Part shown: one piece after another, positions 45,651 through 58,361 of the stretch | How the letters are laid out: each line of letters begins with the position of its first letter | How positions within the stretch are numbered: the stretch's first letter is position 1 | Assembly (NCBI GenBank): GCA_021307315.1 | Contig: JAJSPD010000108.1 | Span: 1-64,000 of the forward strand | Length of the DNA: 64,000 nucleotides | Direction of reading: 5' to 3' | DNA from: Bisporella sp. PMI_857 | Lineage: Eukaryota; Ascomycota; Leotiomycetes; Helotiales; Helotiaceae | Notes under the pieces: generated by a model | What the model was told of the DNA's origin: nothing | Seen by the model: the letters and a program-made list of their open reading frames with translations, nothing else | Databases searched by the model: none | Translations under genes and position numbers: made by a program

Positions 45651-48261
45651 ATGACCTCGATCTCGACCTCTCCTGAGCCTGTGCGGCAAAAGAAGAAGAT
45701 CCGGCGACGCGGAGCGTGTACCAGCTGCAGATCGAAGAAGATTCGATGCAAGTCTTCTCCCCCTCCCCCCCCTTCTTTCTCCCAAGGTCTCGACCTGCCC
45801 ATACCTGTCCCGAGCGCATATACAAACACACCTTTGATTGGGATTAGCTGACGGCGAACGCTCTGTAGGTGATGGAGCAATCCCTGCTTGTCGCAGTTGC
45901 GTGGTAGGTACTGAAGCGCCACAATACTAGAAGATCTAACAGATTGATTAACCACCCTCAAGACCTATAGCGCAACCTGCATCTATCTCACCCAACTCCA
46001 CACCAGTAGTCTGCATCGGACACCCAACTCCAGTCGTCTGAGCCATATACCTCAGCTACCACTTTCGCCAGATCAGGAGACCTATCACCTCCTCTCACCG
46101 CACCTAACGCCAGATGGTGGTGTGATCGAAGCCCCATCCCTGTTCTCCAACCACCCCGAGACGTCGCCAGATAGAGCCTCGGAAATCGAGGCGCGTTGCG
46201 ATAAGATGGTCAGTCCTGAAGTATCAACGCTAGACGCGCCGAACGCGGGCTGGGTATATATGGAAAGGCCTTTGGAAGGCGATGCGGGTATGGCCCATCT
46301 GCTGGACGAAGGCTTCGGCCCTATCCCGGCAACTCCTGCAATGGAGCTTGAAGGGTCAATGGTGGCATCGTCCCTGGTATGTACAGCGCAACTAAAGTGG
46401 CTTTCAAGCACCTAATCTGACTAATGACCTTTTGAAAAATGCAGGAGAGCCATGAGTATCTAACCGGAATGCGATATAAGGCCATGGTTCGCGATCACGA
46501 TCGAGTCTCGGCCTCGGGCTCAGCCACTACAGTCGACATTCTCGGCATTTGTGTGAGCGTCGTCTCGCTACCAAGAGAGGTTACTGCTCGCTTTGGAGGG
46601 CTCGCTGACGACATCAACCGTATTAAATACTACGTGCATGGTCTGATCGAACCTCAATGTCGAGAAGATGCTGCAGCAGTGTCGACGCAGAAGATAGAAG
46701 CGAGTGACCAGCGCCGCTATGTCCAAGGTACGAAAGAATCCGCGTGGATGGTTTCTTGGATGCTATCCCATACAAGATCGCTAGCTAACGTGCCCGTCTC
46801 GATAGCCTGCCTCTCTGATCCCACTGGGTGAGTAGAGACATGTACGCTCGATATCGGAGGCCTACTAACACCTGAACAGGATTGTGCTGTTTATCGATCC
46901 CTCAACTGCGCAGCGTGCAGTTGAGGAGGTCGTTCTCGGGGGTTCCCAGATTTCATCACTGACCAAACTTGCCTATGCAGTTCTGGCCATCGGCGCGAGA
47001 GCGCAGAGCATTGCCCAATTTTCCGAGGCAGATGCGGAATGGGCCGCATACTGCTTCAGATTTGCTCTTGCAGAGGCTAGATCATACCGGTGTGGGAGGG
47101 CCTCCGTCCTAGACTTCCAGGTGGGTTGTTACTGCCACCGGACTTACGATAACCTTTGCTAACGGCCATGCCGAAAGAGTATAGTTGCACTCGTAAGCTC
47201 GCCAACTCATGGCGCTAGTAGGTCGGCCTGATGCGCTTATATCTAACACTTCGCAGTTGTATTATGCCGACACTTATGGCTTGCCGGCCACGTCTGAGCT
47301 GCTTTGGGAGAGTGTGAGGCTTGCACTTGACCTACGTCTCAATCGCGAGCAGGCTATCGAGACACTACCAATCTCGGATCATGAACGCTGCTTAGTTCAA
47401 CAGGCCTTCTGGTACTTATACGCGCTTGATAAACGGCTCATGATACGGACCGGGCGGGCATGCGTAAGCTCCTTGTTCTCTGCTCTTTTTCTATCCAGCA
47501 CCGTGAAGGTCACCACAAGACTTGAGATCTAATGGGTCTTAGATGCTCTACAGCGAGTTCATTGATCATACCCCATATGGACCCTCAGCCATCCGAACAT
47601 TACCCGAGGGCAATCTTGAAACACCGGCAGTTATCTGCTCGCTGTACCAGTATGGAGAGCTATGTTCTCGCATGGTCCATATATTATATGAGACTATATC
47701 TCCAGGTATAATGTCTGTTGGAGTAGGCAGAAATATTACGTGTCTTTACCAGGAACTCGTTGCATGGAAAGATGCTGCGCTGCTCCGCTGTACTGAAACG
47801 CAGACTAGGTCGATTGATCATATCAGGATCTTGTCTTACTATTACGAAATGTCTCTCGTGCTATATAGTAAATGGTGGGATGCGATGCCTGCTACCCAGA
47901 GCGAACCCGAGTGGTGCCTCAGTCTCTTACAAGGGGTAGTGGACTTCTGTGGCTCGATTGTCTCGTTGGAAGAGAATTTGCTTGACGCAAATCTCTATAC
48001 GTGAGATTTCTTCAATCTGGAAATTTACTATGAAGGTTGAAGGCTGACACAACTCGTAGGTCTGTCGTTTGTCTAGCAACGGCCGGGATATTTATCATTT
48101 TCTCCTCCGCATGTCACGGCCGGTATATCGAGAAGTGGCAGGCTTATTTAGTGATATTGACAGGTATTTACGGTCGTCTGTCTCTCAAGTTTCTAGTTCC
48201 ATTGGCCGAGATTAGCCGTATAAGTAGTATAACCCAGGATATAGCCCGAGGAACGCAATAG
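45651..48261 (+). CDS. Zn2Cys6 fungal transcription factor
   Basis: About nine exons. Exons 45651-45786, 45869-45903 and 45963-46376 give a basic N-terminus KKKIRRRGACTSCRSKKIRC, then a Pro/Ser loop, CRSC, and after the next splice VTYSATC. This completes CX2CX6C..CX2CX6C, the Zn2Cys6 DNA-binding cluster. The third-to-fourth Cys loop (about 19 residues) is long. If the first intron is really shorter or mutated, the loop would differ. Exons from 46445, about 46880, a likely 15-nt micro-exon (about 47179-47193), about 47257, 47543-48002 and 48060-48261 encode the fungal-specific middle domain (YYADTYGLPATSELLWESVR, FWYLYALDKRLMIRTGRA). The product is about 700 aa, nuclear, and its targets are unknown. 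Intron phases agree throughout. Confidence 0.85.
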
Positions 48262-48689
48262 GCAAGAGCATGAAAGATTCTTCCGGAGTAGAGTGCTAAT
48301 AAGCGAAGGAAACATTTAAGCTCATGTCCTAAGCTAGTATTATCATTATGCTCTTTATCTATAACCTGTTTCGGACAACCGTTAGAACACCTAGCATATT
48401 CATTGCTGAAATATGGCGCAGTTGCTCACAGTAGAGCTTGGAGCGAATCGGCACTGCTCGTGAACATTACCGGTAAAGTCCCCGTCGCTTAATGCTAGAA
48501 TGAGAGCATCACCCAGAGGATTTAATATTTCCAGGCATCACATTGCATCGCCGTTCCTCCTTTGCTCCTCCCTCTTTGTTATTCCTTTGTTCGTCGGTTC
48601 TTTGTGTTTACTATGTCACGTCTACTACTTGACCACACTGCCCAATTGCTATGTTGTCCTAGCTTTTTGTATCTACTATGCCGATTATC
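48262..48689. other. Intergenic between regulator and kexin remnant
   Basis: The ORF at 48500-48829 starts here with a hydrophobic stretch, but only its last third resembles the protease that follows. I see no separate gene. Confidence 0.4.
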
Positions 48690-50135
48690 CGTCAATGGCC
48701 TTAGGCATTCGCACGCTCTCGAGTCTGCTGGCAGAAGCCGGCGAAGCTCTCGCCATTAGCTACGTCTACAAAACCAACGATATCTACTCGTGCTCCCGCC
48801 TCCTCGGGGTGATGGGCAAACAATGCTAGTCCCTAGCACGTTGATTCAAACAGCAATGGTAACCGGCATTGGGGTGGGTCGTCAAAGTCGCGGGTAGATC
48901 TACGTCTTCACAGCAGGCAATGGTGCTAGGCTAGAGAATAATTGTAATTTTGATGGCTACGCAAATAACATATACGCCAGAGCCGTCGGCGGGACCGATC
49001 AGTTCGACAAGTCTGCCCTATATTCGGAGGCACGCCCCGCGCCGCCGATGGTGACATATAGCAACGGTGCCCAGGAAGGAATCATGAGTCCTTTCCCCCT
49101 TTGGTCAAGCTGTCGGTAACCAACATTGGCATGAACGTGTGCACTTCGGCGCACAGGGGGACCTCAGATGCGGCTCATCTCGCTGCTGGGGTATATGCCC
49201 ATGTTCTCTAGATACGGCCTAGCCTTAGACGCGACATACAGCACTTGGATATCCTAAACACCATCCCCCTAGAACTAAAGACAGGAGAGTGGCAGGAAGC
49301 TGGCATGCGGAAAAAGTTTAGTCATCAGTTTGGATACGGCAAGATCGACGCTGGTGCCATAGTAGAGGCTGGAAAGACGTACCAACGCCTATGGCAACAG
49401 GCTTCACGAGACTCAATGAGTTTGATCATCGAACGGCCTATTCAGGAGGGCGATCAGGGAGTGCCGTGACAGGTATAATTACGCCAACGGCTATGAGCGG
49501 CGCAAGGCGGCGCAAAGCGGCTCACTCGAGGCAGAGCGACCACTTGATGCAGTTGATGGACCCAGCCGGCTGACGCAATTACAACCACTGAGAAGGATTT
49601 CAAGAGTTGGGTTGTTATGTCCGTCGCACACTGGTATGTGAGTTCCTCTGTCCCTTGACGTTGATCGGACGCTAAGGTGCCCTACCGCTCCACCCTTGTA
49701 CCATTCATTTGTCATGGTCGCTAAGTATAGAACTTCCAGGATGAGCATGGACCGGGTAACTGGATGCTACGTGTTCGGGATACAAATGTCAACGGGCACG
49801 TGGGAATTATCTCCTCTTGGAAGCGAGCCAAAGCTCTGGGGTGCGAGCATTAATATCATAGCTACGGAGCATGCCCCACCCACCAACACAATCTGTTCCC
49901 GTAGCTGCCGATCACAGCATTCCTTCAGCCACGCCTTTTGGTATGCCAACGAAGTTCGCCCCGCCTCGTGGCTTGGTTACACGCACTTTGTGTCTTGGTA
50001 CTTACTGGTGGTAGTCAGTTCGCAATCATGGCCTCTATAGCACGGCGCAGGCGAGGTGCTCATATCAGCAGCATGGATAGGGGCTGGGATGAGGCGGGTG
50101 GCGCACGTCACATCAAAAGTCGATCATGCAAATGA
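48690..50135 (+). pseudogene. Truncated kexin-type (S8B) proprotein convertase pseudogene
   Basis: Family-like blocks follow in order across several frames: ALGIRTLSSLLAEAGEALAI, KTNDIYSCS (convertase IYSCSWGP, here frameshifted), IYVFTAGNG with the oxyanion Asn, NCNFDGYANNIYARAVGG, VTYSNGA, CTSAHRGTSDAAHLAAGVYA with the catalytic Ser, KKFSHQFGYGKIDAGAIVEA, then P-domain pieces KSWVVMSVAHWY and PGNWMLRVRDT, a LWGASI piece, and a hydrophobic segment followed by IARRRRGA that matches a transmembrane anchor and basic tail. The propeptide and the catalytic Asp and His regions are missing, and stops or frameshifts separate most blocks. A functional kexin cleaves secretory precursors after dibasic sites in the late Golgi. 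This copy cannot. Confidence 0.85.
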
Positions 50136-51144
50136 ACCAACAAGACAGGAGGATGCTGCCCTGCTATGAGGCATAGAGCAAATAAGGAAACCATTCGAAG
50201 GTACAGCGGTAAATATTTGTCACTCAACTAGCAAGGGCTTTCCCCTGGAAGAGTCCCGCTATTTGATCTTGACTTCGTTTGGACTTTTTAAGCGAATGGC
50301 CGGTCCTAATGGATTTGCTTGGCTCAAAATGTATTATTATTTAAAAATAAGTCATTTTAGGCGAAAGGCTAGAGGGCTGCCCTGCTAGTCGAGTGACAAC
50401 TATTGACCGCTGTACCTTCATAGTAATGTTGGTGACCACATATCTTTAGCATTTGGCATTGGCTATAGGCAGCAATTCGCGACTGCAGAATCCTTCAAAA
50501 TCTACATCCTTAGAAGTAACAACTAGCCATGACTTCCTACGGCCGCTGTTCGAAGTTCTGACAGAGTCGAGAGATACCGACACAGGCATGTCTTGAATGT
50601 CTAATTTGTTGCAACCTTTCGTAACCCTTTCACGGCCCTTTTCTGTACCACGGACAGCGGGTTAACTAATATCAGTATATCAGTACCTCCCGTTCGTGTT
50701 GTCTTCTCGCCCTTTTGGTGATTTGACCAGAATAGATCTTCTTATTTAAATGAGTCTTAGGTAGAAACTCATGCTTAAAATAAAGCAAAAGGTTTAAATA
50801 CCCCTGGCTCATAGCTAGCTGTCTTATTGGTTCGCATGATTCTCCACAGTTTCTATTGGTCCAGCTAGATTATTTTAACAAGGGGTGTTCGCGCTTTTTG
50901 CGCTTTTACTGTAGAAAATTGGGCTCGGTGTAAATGATTACCCATTTCTCGCTGGTGGATACACCTAATAAATCCCCATCATAGTAATGTCGCAGTGATT
51001 ATCTACCCGTTTCCCGTCGTCAGGGCGGCCCAGGTTATACATTCTATCACTATAAAAGTTACCTCTGGCCTTCGAAAGATTGTTACGCTGCACTATTGTC
51101 GATACCTCCCTCGCGCAAGATCCAATATCCCAGGTGCTGTGAAA
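50136..51144. other. Intergenic, no gene seen
   Basis: AT-rich in part (50330-50360, 50740-50790). The 150 bp before the small secreted-protein gene is its probable promoter and leader. Confidence 0.45.
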
Positions 51145-51508
51145 ATGCGATTTTCTATTCTCCTCGCGGCGATCCTCCCGGCCGCAGCATTGGCGTTGCC
51201 AGCTGCGACCCCAGAGCCAGACACCATTGAGGCACGCCGGGAATATTTTACGCATTGCCAAGTAGTCGCTTCTGCTGTGAAATATCGCACATGCCCCAGC
51301 ACAAGCTGTACGGCGGTTGGACAATACCCCAAGGGCAAAGTTGTCGATGTGGTAAAGACGCCATTAGATGATATTCCGTATGTGTTCCTCTTGTTCCTCC
51401 TGTGTCAGCCCAGTCTCGATAGTTTTCGTCTAACAAAAACTTTACAGTGCATGGCTGAGGCTCACAAACGGATACTACGTCTATTCTTACTGGTGCCTCC
51501 CAGCGTAA
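51145..51508 (+). CDS. Small secreted SH3b-like protein, 97 aa
   Basis: Exon 1 (51145-51377) and exon 2 (51448-51508) join in phase across a 70-bp intron (GTATGT donor, TTACAG acceptor). Residues 1-18 (MRFSILLAAILPAAALAL) are a clear signal peptide, followed by a short PAATPEPDTIEARR propeptide-like stretch. The mature part has YRTCPSTSCTAVGQYPKG, a bacterial-type SH3 (SH3b) signature, and ends LRLTNGYYVYSYWCLPA. Four cysteines remain after the signal peptide, enough for two disulphides. Proteins of this size and type are secreted by many fungi and include candidate effectors or wall-binding proteins. The function here is unknown. The alternative start upstream at 50995 lacks a leader and is less likely. 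Confidence 0.8.
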
Positions 51509-53694
51509 AGGGGTGCTTGGTAGCAATGCTCTGCTAGTAGAAACTTGAGGTATGTGGCATGGCCAATTAATCAGTACAGGTGGCAACAGACTCTAACATA
51601 GAACAGCTCGATATATTTGTATACACTACCATTTTGGGAGGACTCCAGGTTATGATTCCGAGGAGTTGCCATTGGGGACACTCTGAAAAACGTCTTGGGA
51701 GACCAGCTAAACGGATCAGGAAAATGCTTCAAGAGCCTAGAAGGTTTAGCCATCTTCACAGCAGATAGGTGCTTTAATATACAGAAGAGCCAGATAGTTC
51801 GCTTCAATGTTAATATTAATGTCCCTTATTGCCAAGCATTCTTTATATATTACTGTGTCGATTATACAATTCCGAATCCACTCACTTCTGTCCCTGGCTC
51901 ATTTTACACCCCAGTGCACCGGAGATTCAAAGAAACCAAGGGAATGAGAGTGGCGCAGGCTCGCTGGTGCCATCTCTCAGGTTTTAAGGAATTTATTTTC
52001 AGCGAGGTTGGACAAGCTAAAGAATGTGAAGAAGAGCTGCAGAGGTACAAATGGGATTCTCATATATATACACGGTTCAAATATACACTATAGGTCTCAC
52101 GGTGGAATGTGGTTTGCCTTCTGCTTTAGGCTTCAATGATGCCGTCTCTTTGGCTTATAGTGAAGCTTCAACCTGCGCTTGACCTATGCCGTTGCCATTT
52201 TTTCGATCTGATGCCACTACTGCTGCTGAATTTGAGGAGTAGCCTACTTGGATTAAACGCTGGAGAAGTGAAGGAAGCGCAGCGGAGGTCCCTTCCTAGG
52301 GGCAACGATCCTGCTCCCGCATCTTCACCAAAGTCGCATCCTCCTCTGGGGTCTCTATGGCATTACCTTTAAAGTGCGCGTCTTTGAGTCCAATATTTCC
52401 GGATTGGTCAGGAGTTTAGGGTTCCTCGACATATGTGGCAGTTTGAACTCGAGATTGTATATTGTATTATCCCCGATCCTGGTGAGTTTGAGGAAGCCAT
52501 GGAAGGCCGATTCCTGATGCTCGGCCTACCCTGTATACCCATCTAACTGGACTCTAATACACTCTTGTAGACCGACGCACGCGTCCGTCATCTCGGGCCA
52601 TGTAGATAATGTCACATAGGGCTAACTCCCCAGTCTGCTCGCCAGTATACTGCCAGGACACCACCTAACCGTCGCTACCATTATGCCTCGCCCACAGCTG
52701 TTTTGAGGCAGCTTCGTAATACCCTGCTGGGGCTCTCCTCCCCATCAGGGCCTATGTCCCGCAAGAGTTTCTGTACCAAACCCAAGCCTGTGGCTCCAGC
52801 ATAGTATTTCCCTCCTATGAACCAAAGTATGCGTTTGTTCTCCTTGATATACTCAATCCACCAGCCTGCTGTTGGCACTACCGATGCTCCGGCCACCACC
52901 AAAGTTCTGGCCTTCCTGCCATGTATGCCGTGGGGTCGCGTTTCGTGATAGGTATGTAGGGTACTTGCGCGCGTTCGTCCTCGGGCCTGCTTCTGCATAT
53001 ACTTCTTGAGCCGATTGTCGCTGTGCCATCTGACTGTTCCCCCGACCATGTATCCTCTATCGCCATACCTCCCATCCAGGTTCGCCCACCCCCGCAGTGC
53101 TCCAAACCCTGGGTTCCTCCTTCTTTAACAACTGCTCTGTGTCTCTCTTATAACAAGCCCTTCCAACTACGTTTGCCCTTCACTGAATTCTGCCATCAAG
53201 ACAAGGACGCACACCGTTCAGGTCCCAACTGGTCGGCGAAAACTCTGAAACCCTACCCCAGAGGTGTCCTATCCATCCAATGTGGGCATTGCCCCTTGGG
53301 CTGCCATTGGCATAGATGTGAGCGGTGTACCTACTTGCGAGGCGGGGAATTGAATGGTCGGATGGTTTTGATACCTATTTTTCTGGAAGTTCTCTGTTCT
53401 GAATACAGCCATGCCGCGCCATCGCGACTGGCGCCTCAATACCACACAACAGCCTCACCGGCTCCAGCTGAATGCGCTTGAATCCTATCGGCTCTGCATA
53501 CTACCTAGGTAAATACAGGTTTGTAGCCGGCACCACTTATAGATGGGAGTTTGACTTTGCCAGCCGTTGAATCGTTGAATTGGTGTTCTTAAGTAATTTG
53601 TGGGGGTTTGCTCAGGCGTGCTCAGGCATATCCACCTTAGCTTAGGCTGGAGCAGCTGCTGTTGCTCATGTCGGGAGACCAAACAGAACCAGCG

Positions 53695-53725
<31 letters not shown>

Positions 53726-54022
53726 CTGAGTATACAGGTATTAAAAAAGGGTTAATCGTATAATTAATTGCTAATTTCGTTTACTGGAAATTGCAAAAAC
53801 CGGTTTTAACAGATTTTTTTATTAATATTTTCAACCATTTTTACTGTGTTGCAATCCACTTTCACAGCCGCATCTAAGGCTCTAGGCCACCCTGGCGCTG
53901 TACTCAAAGGCTCACCAACAGACTAGGGAGTGCACCATGCCGACCCCTCCAGTACGGGCCTCCGCGCAGAACCCACTTACGCCAGCGCTGCAAAGACGAC
54001 TGCCACCCTTTCAATCATTACC
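51509..54022. other. Long intergenic stretch, no gene recognised
   Basis: ORFs at 51695-52093, 52681-53049 (minus) and 53023-53481 (plus) overlap one another on opposite strands and have no recognisable domains. The GC-richer part 52450-53480 may be a decayed insertion. A poly-A tract of about 28 bases at about 53696-53723 follows it and could be the tail of a retroposed sequence. That is inference. Confidence 0.35.
53696..53723 (+). repeat. Poly-A tract, about 28 bases
   Basis: An uninterrupted A run between CCAGCG and CCCTGAG. The exact length is uncertain by a few bases. Confidence 0.85.
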
Positions 54023-56340
54023 TTACACAATTGTGATTCTGTATATTCCATCCCCCACATGTTCTTCAAATTCAAACCAGTCATCGTTACGAAGTGAACC
54101 CCAACCTGCCCAATAGTCAATAGCATGGGGCCTGCAAGCAAAATACATGAATCCAACCCTTCGGAATTGGCCTTTTTGTACACCTGTTGGTTGAAGGATT
54201 AGACTGCAGGCCATTTTCTCCCGCCGCAGATTTCGCTTTGGCCATAACAACGGCATGCAGTGCAAGTTGCGATGGGTTTCGCTGTGATCTTTGTAGACCA
54301 AGTTCTCCTCTGTCCATCTCCCGTTGATTTTCCAATCCCCGTAGTAATCTAGTCTATGTGAATCATTCTTCCATCTGAATTCTATCGTCATTAACGGTCC
54401 CTGTAGCCTGATTGAGCCACTTTTGAGCGCTCCTGTGGGGTCAGAACCTAGAGGCTCGACGGATGCCTCTAACGTTTCAGCGATTTGCAGTCCAGAATCT
54501 TCTGCTGAGATTTTGATCACACTTGTTTTTCCGTCGAGACTAGCCCATGACCAGGAAGGTGCTCTGTATACCTTCGATTGTGTCCTTCGCTGCTGCATAT
54601 ACCAGCACAGTTCAGGAATAAGATTCATTCTCCACAATCCAGCTAGATAATCCGAACTCTCGGCTTTCATACTTGATAGAAAAGCCTTTGCGAGACCAGA
54701 TATGGCAATTAACTTGTCGTTCTGTATAGTTAAGTCACATGATGTGTAATCTTGCACAATCGTGTGCCACAGCTTCAACCTGGCTAAATTTACTGTATGA
54801 AAGCCCGCTGCGGTAGGTAAGAAACCATGAGGAACAGCAACACCAAGGACCTGGTAGTTTGGTTTGAGAGTACTTAGGTGAAAATTTTCCTTGAGATCTG
54901 GAAACCCATCGAGGTGCGTTTCGCAGGCAGCATGCTGGTGACACTCCCAGTACATTTGTAGCCCGAAATGCAAAACTCTTCGCGACAAGAGCCGCTCCTG
55001 TACGACCCAGCCTCTTTGCATTAAAGGGCTGTTGAATAGCTGAGATTCATGAAAATCGGGAGGATATACATGCCACAGGTTGTTTATTCCGTCTTCCGAG
55101 AAAGATTCGACGAAGCAGTCTCGACGAACTGTCGGTCTACTACTATGAAAGAGCCCACCACTGGCATCAACAGATATACTTGCGGCCAGGTTGCAAAGGC
55201 CATTCGAGTACACGGAACCCATCACGCTTGCTTCCCGGACCCAGTCCTCTTCAGAGTCTTGGAGGATGCATAAGGAGTCTATCCAAAGATAATTGGCTCC
55301 GAGTAGCAAAGTCATCTCGACTGCATCACGAAAGGTCTTCGGTAGGCTCGAGGCTCTCACTCCAGATGCCAGGTCATAGAAACTGTCTCTTGTAAGAGTT
55401 GGTATTTTAAGAGTACCCCAGCAATGACTCAATGTCACATATTGCGCATCAAGTACCGCAAGATTCTCTTGAGTATGTATCAAGCGGACCCAATTGTCGC
55501 CCTCTTGTAAAAATACCTCAAGGAGCCGGGTAGGTACTTGCTTGGAGCTGTCTTTTGACTGTTTATGCGGATGGCAAAAACTATGACTGCTTAGGCAATC
55601 TTGCAGCCAGCGCTTAGCAAGAAGTTTAGGCCACTCTCTGTCATAATTTATATTAAGGCTAGCAACCTGGGCCTTATCTAGAAGGGATGTCATTAGATAT
55701 TGAAGAAATGGGCAGCGGAGGTAAATGAGATACCTTTAATGACACGATCTAGCTTGAATGCTTGATATGCGTCGTTCATTGTCGAGTTTCCCCAGCGGCT
55801 GGTGCGAGTAGATCTGACTGTTGAAAATTGGATCCAGAATTCAAGATCGATCTTTGTTATTCGGCTATTGTAAACTAGATCTCTTTCCGGTGTAATTTTT
55901 TTATGAGAGTCTGATGTTGAATAACGATAAACAACGAATGACTTGGGTACGCGGCCAGAAGAATTGGGATTCTCATCCAGGGTCTTAGTCGAAAGGCCGG
56001 CGTGCTTGCAGTCAACCTCCTCTTTCGGCTCCAAGAAGGGTTCCGGGTGATGCGCCTCATCGCTGTCAAGATATATATCTTCGATGAGCATCTGAGATTT
56101 TTCTTCAATCGTGGCATTGTCATGGCACACATGCCGCCTCCAATAATCCTCAAAGCACTTCTCCCACAGAATCAAGCATATTGTACATTCTTCAAGAGCT
56201 GCTCGCCGAAGATCAGTGATCCTTGCCTGGTGAGGATGCCTTAGATGTATCCTTGTCTGGTAAGGCTCTCTTCCATATACCAAGGAATCTGACTTGTGGA
56301 ATCTTCCCCGGAACAACTTTTGGCAAACTTCACAGAGCAT
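54023..56340 (-). CDS. HET-domain protein 3 (753 aa)
   Basis: Exon 1 (56340-55734) and exon 2 (55677-54023) join in phase across a 56-bp intron (GTATCT donor, TTCTAG acceptor), with the codon for Asp split. The N-terminus has MLCEVCQKLF and CTICLILWEKC, the paired-Cys start common to many HET proteins. The HET domain blocks are YVTLSHCWGT, then YLWIDSLCILQDSEEDW with MGSVYSNGLCNLAASIS, then MQRGWVVQERLLSRRVLHF. A later PSWSWASLDGK motif, also usual downstream of HET domains, is present. The C-terminal 250 residues have no other known domain. It is intact and probably acts in vegetative incompatibility or related cell-death signalling. Partners are unknown. Confidence 0.92.
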
Positions 56341-58361
56341 GGTGAAATCAAAGCCAATTCCGAGATTCAGCTGCTGACATGTCTCAAATGTTGTTCAGTG
56401 ATGGGGATCATAAGAGCGAGCCCAAATTCCCAAGTAGACTCCAGCCAATCAATTAGAAGGGAAGCTGTCATGCACGATAGATGCCAAAAGCATTGTTAAC
56501 ATGCAATGAGAACTTTAGTTCCAAATCGAATGAGCCAAGTTTTCAATGAAATCAACAAGCTTTCCGACCAACTCTAGGCATTACAGTAATGCAAAAGCTT
56601 TATTGATGACTGTACAATTGGCTGCTATCCCGCTTTTTTTGTGTCGAGAATATGTTGTCGCGCCGAGGGGAACGCTCAGTGTGTTGAATCCGTTAAAGTC
56701 GTTTATGCCTGAGGCCTTAGATTTATTCAGCCACACCTAACAGCAAAAGGCAAATATAGCCAAAGGCGTTCCTGGTGGTCGCATTCAATTTTATAGGCAT
56801 TTTATCCTTTATTTTTGAAGATCACTCTCCATGTATATTAGCTATATCATTGCTTAAACCGCTGCAGTTCAGAAAATTATGAACATCATTTAGGCACAGG
56901 AAATCCACGGTGTAAATCAAGAAGGTTTAGAAGAGAACACCATCAATAATAAGCAAAGTATAATTAATATCCCCTTGTATAAGTCCCCTAGGAAAGGGTC
57001 GTATAGTTAGCAAATGCAATAGTTGAAAACCGGACCCAGACATCAAGATAAGATTATTTTAATCTTAGATCAACATTTTCGAGCTTTAATCGCAATAATC
57101 AAATGACTTACGGGATTTTCGCCTCGCAGGGACATCGGTTAGATTTCTAGCAGTGGGTTATATAGTACATTATTGTCACTCCCCCTCATTGTACTTAACA
57201 GAGGTGACCCTCCTCCGGTGGTAGACATACCCTAGCAGCCCTTCTACATTACACCGATTTTGTTTTGTAATATTACTTGACAAGAGTTTCTTATTTCTGG
57301 AAGCAGCGAACAATTTGCATGTTATTAAACTTCTATAGTCTTGATGCACTTTGAGCATTTAGCCTGATGCATTTAAGAATTGTCTGTTGTTCTGGGCTGT
57401 CTGGTCTGATGGTTATCTTTGAGAACTTTTGTATTGGAGGCTAACTAGGGCATAGGGCTGACTTTAAGCCCATGGTTTGATTACACAATGAGGGGCGTGA
57501 ATCGGTCCTCGCTAAATCAAGTAGTAGGGAGCCGCATTTGAACCCGCATCCCCCAAATCTCAGCTACTTAGAGTGTTTAATTGCGTAATAGAGGGCCTAA
57601 ATCACTCCCCTTGAATCCGAGTGAACCCCTCAATTCTAAAAATAGGCTGAGCTTTTAAGCCCTTTCATATTGCTACTTGTCCTCACAATGTACAATTCTA
57701 AACGGACCACATTCTGTCCTCAGATGCTCGCTTTTTGTTCTTTCTACTGCACTAGACAAGGTTCTCCTTTTGAACCAAGGAATTCCTGAGTCGCATCCCT
57801 TCGGCGCCAATATGCGTACCATCTACTATTGGTTAGTGGTCGGCCTGCTAATTAAATTATACCCGTATTCACAGCGCTGAAACACGATTTTCAGCTAGGC
57901 TGTGGCGCAGGTTTATGCACTGGGTCTGGACTTCCATGAATTGTGGGGGAAAAGCTTAATATTAGCCACAAGAAGCTCGCTTCCGAGGCTAACGTCGTGA
58001 AAACGGGGAGTCCCTCTTGGCCTCTATATTTTTTGTTCGCATAGCTTTGCACTTTGTCCATCGCCTTGTTCTGCGACTTGAACAGAGAAAAATGAACCCG
58101 ATGAGCGGGCAAAGGGGCAGAGAAGGCTTTCTGAATACGAACGCGTTAATGCATAGAGTAACACGGTCCACTGAGCCACAGCTTATAGAGCCGGCCACAT
58201 GGCGACGACAGTAGCTCTCGTTTACCACCTTTTCACTCTCATTTTTTTCACTCTCATTTTTACTCAGCTTTTGGCTTGCGCTGTCCTTCGCTATAGACTT
58301 ACCTGTTCGTCACTCAGCAAAATATTAGGTACTATAATTAGCCACTCCGCTTCTTACCGCA
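56341..58361. other. Intergenic, 2 kb, no gene recognised
   Basis: Scattered short ORFs only. The last 160 bp before 58362 is T/C-rich (a repeated TTTTTCACTCTCA motif at 58230-58262) and is the likely tyrosinase promoter. Confidence 0.45.

Noticed and set aside
52681..53481. Opposed ORFs of 122 and 152 aa
   Set aside because: They overlap on opposite strands in a GC-richer patch, and neither has a recognisable domain or consistent splicing.
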